The notes under the pieces are model-generated. The model ran no database searches and was not told where the DNA came from. It worked only from the letters and a program-made list of their open reading frames with translations. 8,023 bases of DNA from Candidatus Thioglobus sp. Its GTDB lineage: Bacteria > Pseudomonadota > Gammaproteobacteria > PS1 > Thioglobaceae. Each line of letters opens with the position of its first letter. Positions within the stretch are counted from its first letter, which is position 1. The DNA lies in contig QOAB01000060.1 of the NCBI GenBank assembly GCA_003978285.1, positions 1 through 8,023 on the forward strand. Direction: 5' to 3'. Made by a program: the position numbers and the translations under genes. Below, in pieces: positions 6,767-8,023 of this stretch.

Positions 6767-6784
6767 TATTTATGCAAAGATCTC
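6767..6784 (-). repeat. Right terminal inverted repeat of the element
   Basis: On the minus strand this reads GAGATCTTTGCATAAATA, pairing with the left copy at 17 of 18 positions. An AAGGAG follows just outside at 6786-6791, but it is too far from the lolC ATG to act as its SD. Confidence 0.85.
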
Positions 6785-6836
6785 TAAGGAGTTATTCCTA
6801 CCTTTAAAACGCTAATTATGACAAAATATCAGCACT

Positions 6837-8023
6837 ATGAGTGTTGAATTTAGTATTTCTAACCAATATTTGCGTTCCAATCGTAAAAAAGGCTTTGTTT
6901 CTTTTATTTCTGGCGTCTCTATGGTTGGGTTAATTCTAAGTGTGATGACACTTATCACTGTGTTATCAGTCATGAACGGCTTTCATAAGGAACTTAGAGA
7001 CCGAGTATTAAGTGCGATTTCACACTCAACCATTAACGAATATAGCGGCACGTTAACTGATTGGCAAACACTTAGACTGTCTATCAACCAAAATCCGCAT
7101 GTGCTTGAATCATCGCCTTATATTGAACGCTATGGTCTACTAAGTATTAATGGCAGATCGCAAGGTGTTAGCGTGCGAGGCGTCGACCCCCATTTAGAAA
7201 AAAACACTTCAATCTTACTCGACAATATTAAAAGTGGCAATGCTGATTTGGTTGGTGCTAATATCTTAATCGGTTCTGGCTTAGCCCTGAAACTCGGCGT
7301 TAATGTTGGTGATAAGATAACACTGCTAACGCCTGAGATTTCAAATAGCATTATTGGCATACAACCTAGGTTTAAACGCTTTACCTTGGGTGGTATCTTT
7401 GATGCTGGCATTAATGAATACGATAATAATCTAGCCTTTATTCATCTTAACCAAGCTCAGAAGTTGTACAACATGAAAAGCTTGGTTTCTGGCATTAGAC
7501 TCAAAGTAGATGACTTATTCGAGGCCAGAAGAATCACCAATCAAGTTGTTAAAAAGCTGGGTAATGATCGTTATTATGGTACAGATTGGACACAGAAAAA
7601 AGCCAATTTTATCAAAGCACTGAATCTCGAAAAACAAATGATTGGCATTATCTTATCACTCATTATTGCGGTTGCTGCTTTTAACATTGTCTCAATGATG
7701 GTCATGGTGGTCACCGATAAAAAAGCGGATATTGCCATCCTTAAAACCATTGGCATGACACCCAAACGCATTGTCAAACTGTTCTTTTACCAAGGCATCA
7801 CCATTGGTATTGTCGGTATTACCTTGGGTGTTATTTTAGGAATTTTACTATCGCTCAATATTGAGTCTGTGGTGAGTGGTATCGAATCACTATTGGGTTT
7901 TCAATTTTTCCCTAAGGATATTTTTTATATTAACCGCTTCCCTTCTGAGATTCATTTAAGTGATGTGATTAAGGTAGCAGTTGGCGCCTTTGTTTTGGTT
8001 ATTTTAGCTGCAATCTATCCAGC
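6837..8023 (+). CDS. lolC: LolC/LolE-family lipoprotein-releasing ABC transporter permease, 3' end cut by window
   Basis: Transmembrane subunit of the LolCDE complex, which extracts outer-membrane lipoproteins from the inner membrane and hands them to LolA. 395 codons are visible, and the family's usual 410-415 implies about 20 are missing at the right edge. It starts MSVEFSISNQYLRSNRKKGF. The first membrane helix (about 21-45) contains FISGVSMVGLILSVMTLITVLSVMNGF, the family hallmark ending in MNGF. A MacB-like periplasmic domain spans about 50-260, with VRGVDP (113-118) and LGGIFDAGINEYD (184-196). The FtsX-type C-terminal part has helices near 268-292, 316-340 and 378-395, with DKKADIAILKTIGMTPKRIVKLF (294-316) as the cytoplasmic coupling helix for the LolD ATPase. 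I cannot separate LolC from LolE; a lone LolF-type permease is possible. SD is weak; a MITE lies 52 nt upstream. Confidence 0.93.
   Translation, partial: MSVEFSISNQYLRSNRKKGFVSFISGVSMVGLILSVMTLITVLSVMNGFHKELRDRVLSAISHSTINEYSGTLTDWQTLRLSINQNPHVLESSPYIERYGLLSINGRSQGVSVRGVDPHLEKNTSILLDNIKSGNADLVGANILIGSGLALKLGVNVGDKITLLTPEISNSIIGIQPRFKRFTLGGIFDAGINEYDNNLAFIHLNQAQKLYNMKSLVSGIRLKVDDLFEARRITNQVVKKLGNDRYYGTDWTQKKANFIKALNLEKQMIGIILSLIIAVAAFNIVSMMVMVVTDKKADIAILKTIGMTPKRIVKLFFYQGITIGIVGITLGVILGILLSLNIESVVSGIESLLGFQFFPKDIFYINRFPSEIHLSDVIKVAVGAFVLVILAAIYP

Larger units (their letters stand above)
6624..6784. mobile_element. 161-bp palindromic MITE-like element (IS-derived, non-coding)
   Basis: The element begins GAGACCTTTGCATAAATA and ends with the reverse complement of GAGATCTTTGCATAAATA (17 of 18 identical). 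Inner arms 6674-6690 and 6718-6734 (CTTGGtAATTTTTTAAA and its complement, 16 of 17) share exactly the same symmetry centre, 6704. The stretches between inner and outer arms match at about half of positions, so the whole element is one degraded palindrome. It has no transposase frame. GAGACCTTTGCA-type ends recall some IS5-family elements (IS1031-like); that assignment is from memory. No unambiguous target duplication is visible: left flank CTAAAT, right flank TAAGGA. As RNA either strand could form a long hairpin. It fills most of the 221-nt gap between lpxK and lolC. Confidence 0.8.

Noticed and set aside
6617..6788. Target-site duplication flanking the element (CTAA or TAA)
   Set aside because: CTAA on the left is three bases from the repeat end, while TAA on the right abuts it. 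The duplication does not line up, so I do not claim one.
6786..6791. AAGGAG just outside the right end of the element, as the lolC ribosome-binding site
   Set aside because: It is 45 nt before the lolC ATG and 26 nt before the next upstream ATG, too far for initiation. At most it is a relic of pre-insertion sequence.
6818..6847. Nine-codon frame ATG ACA AAA ... TGA overlapping the lolC start, as a possible leader peptide
   Set aside because: It has no SD at a proper distance and no amino-acid bias suggesting attenuation; a chance frame in AT-rich DNA is simpler.
7130..7411. 93-codon minus-strand frame opposite lolC
   Set aside because: It is antisense to the conserved periplasmic domain of LolC/E, with no recognisable motif and no SD.

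Overview
The window is ordinary chromosomal gene territory from an AT-rich, Gram-negative gammaproteobacterium. Genes for lipid A and Kdo synthesis (lpxK, kdsB), an outer-membrane lipoprotein-release permease (LolC/E) and BioH all point that way. Low GC, very tight packing and the protein sequences resemble the SUP05/Thioglobus group and related sulfur-oxidising symbionts. That placement is inference from memory, not a search.

Layout: (1) 1-1137, plus strand: the 3' part of bioH, cut by the window edge, then a DUF2238/YjdF-like membrane protein. (2) 1140-1550, minus strand: an Hsp20 small heat-shock protein that converges on the membrane gene with a 2-nt gap. (3) 1551-1668: a divergent promoter region with a consensus -10 box for purE and a possible heat-shock promoter for hsp20. 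(4) 1669-3246, plus strand: purE and purK, directly abutting, which together convert AIR to CAIR in purine synthesis. (5) 3243-6615, minus strand: a six-gene run read lpxK, Trm112-like, kdsB, folD, glutaredoxin-like, HExxH protein. Every junction overlaps by 1 or 4 nt, so this is almost certainly one translationally coupled operon. The 53-codon Trm112-like gene at 5510-5671 is easily missed. (6) 6624-6784: a 161-bp palindromic element with 18-bp terminal inverted repeats, a MITE derived from an IS, lying between the divergent lpxK operon and lolC. (7) 6837-8023, plus strand: lolC/E, running off the right edge.

Functionally, lpxK and kdsB act in lipid A-Kdo assembly, and lolC/E serves outer-membrane lipoprotein sorting, so the right half is an envelope-biogenesis neighbourhood. 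folD supplies one-carbon folates, including the formyl donor used in purine synthesis (purE/purK), but the two loci are transcribed separately. I see no new multi-gene system. The most unusual structure is the MITE at the likely promoter region of the lpxK operon and lolC. It supplies an in-frame upstream ATG to lpxK. Next in interest is a small HExxH protein of unknown role. No rRNA, tRNA, CRISPR array or complete transposase gene was seen.
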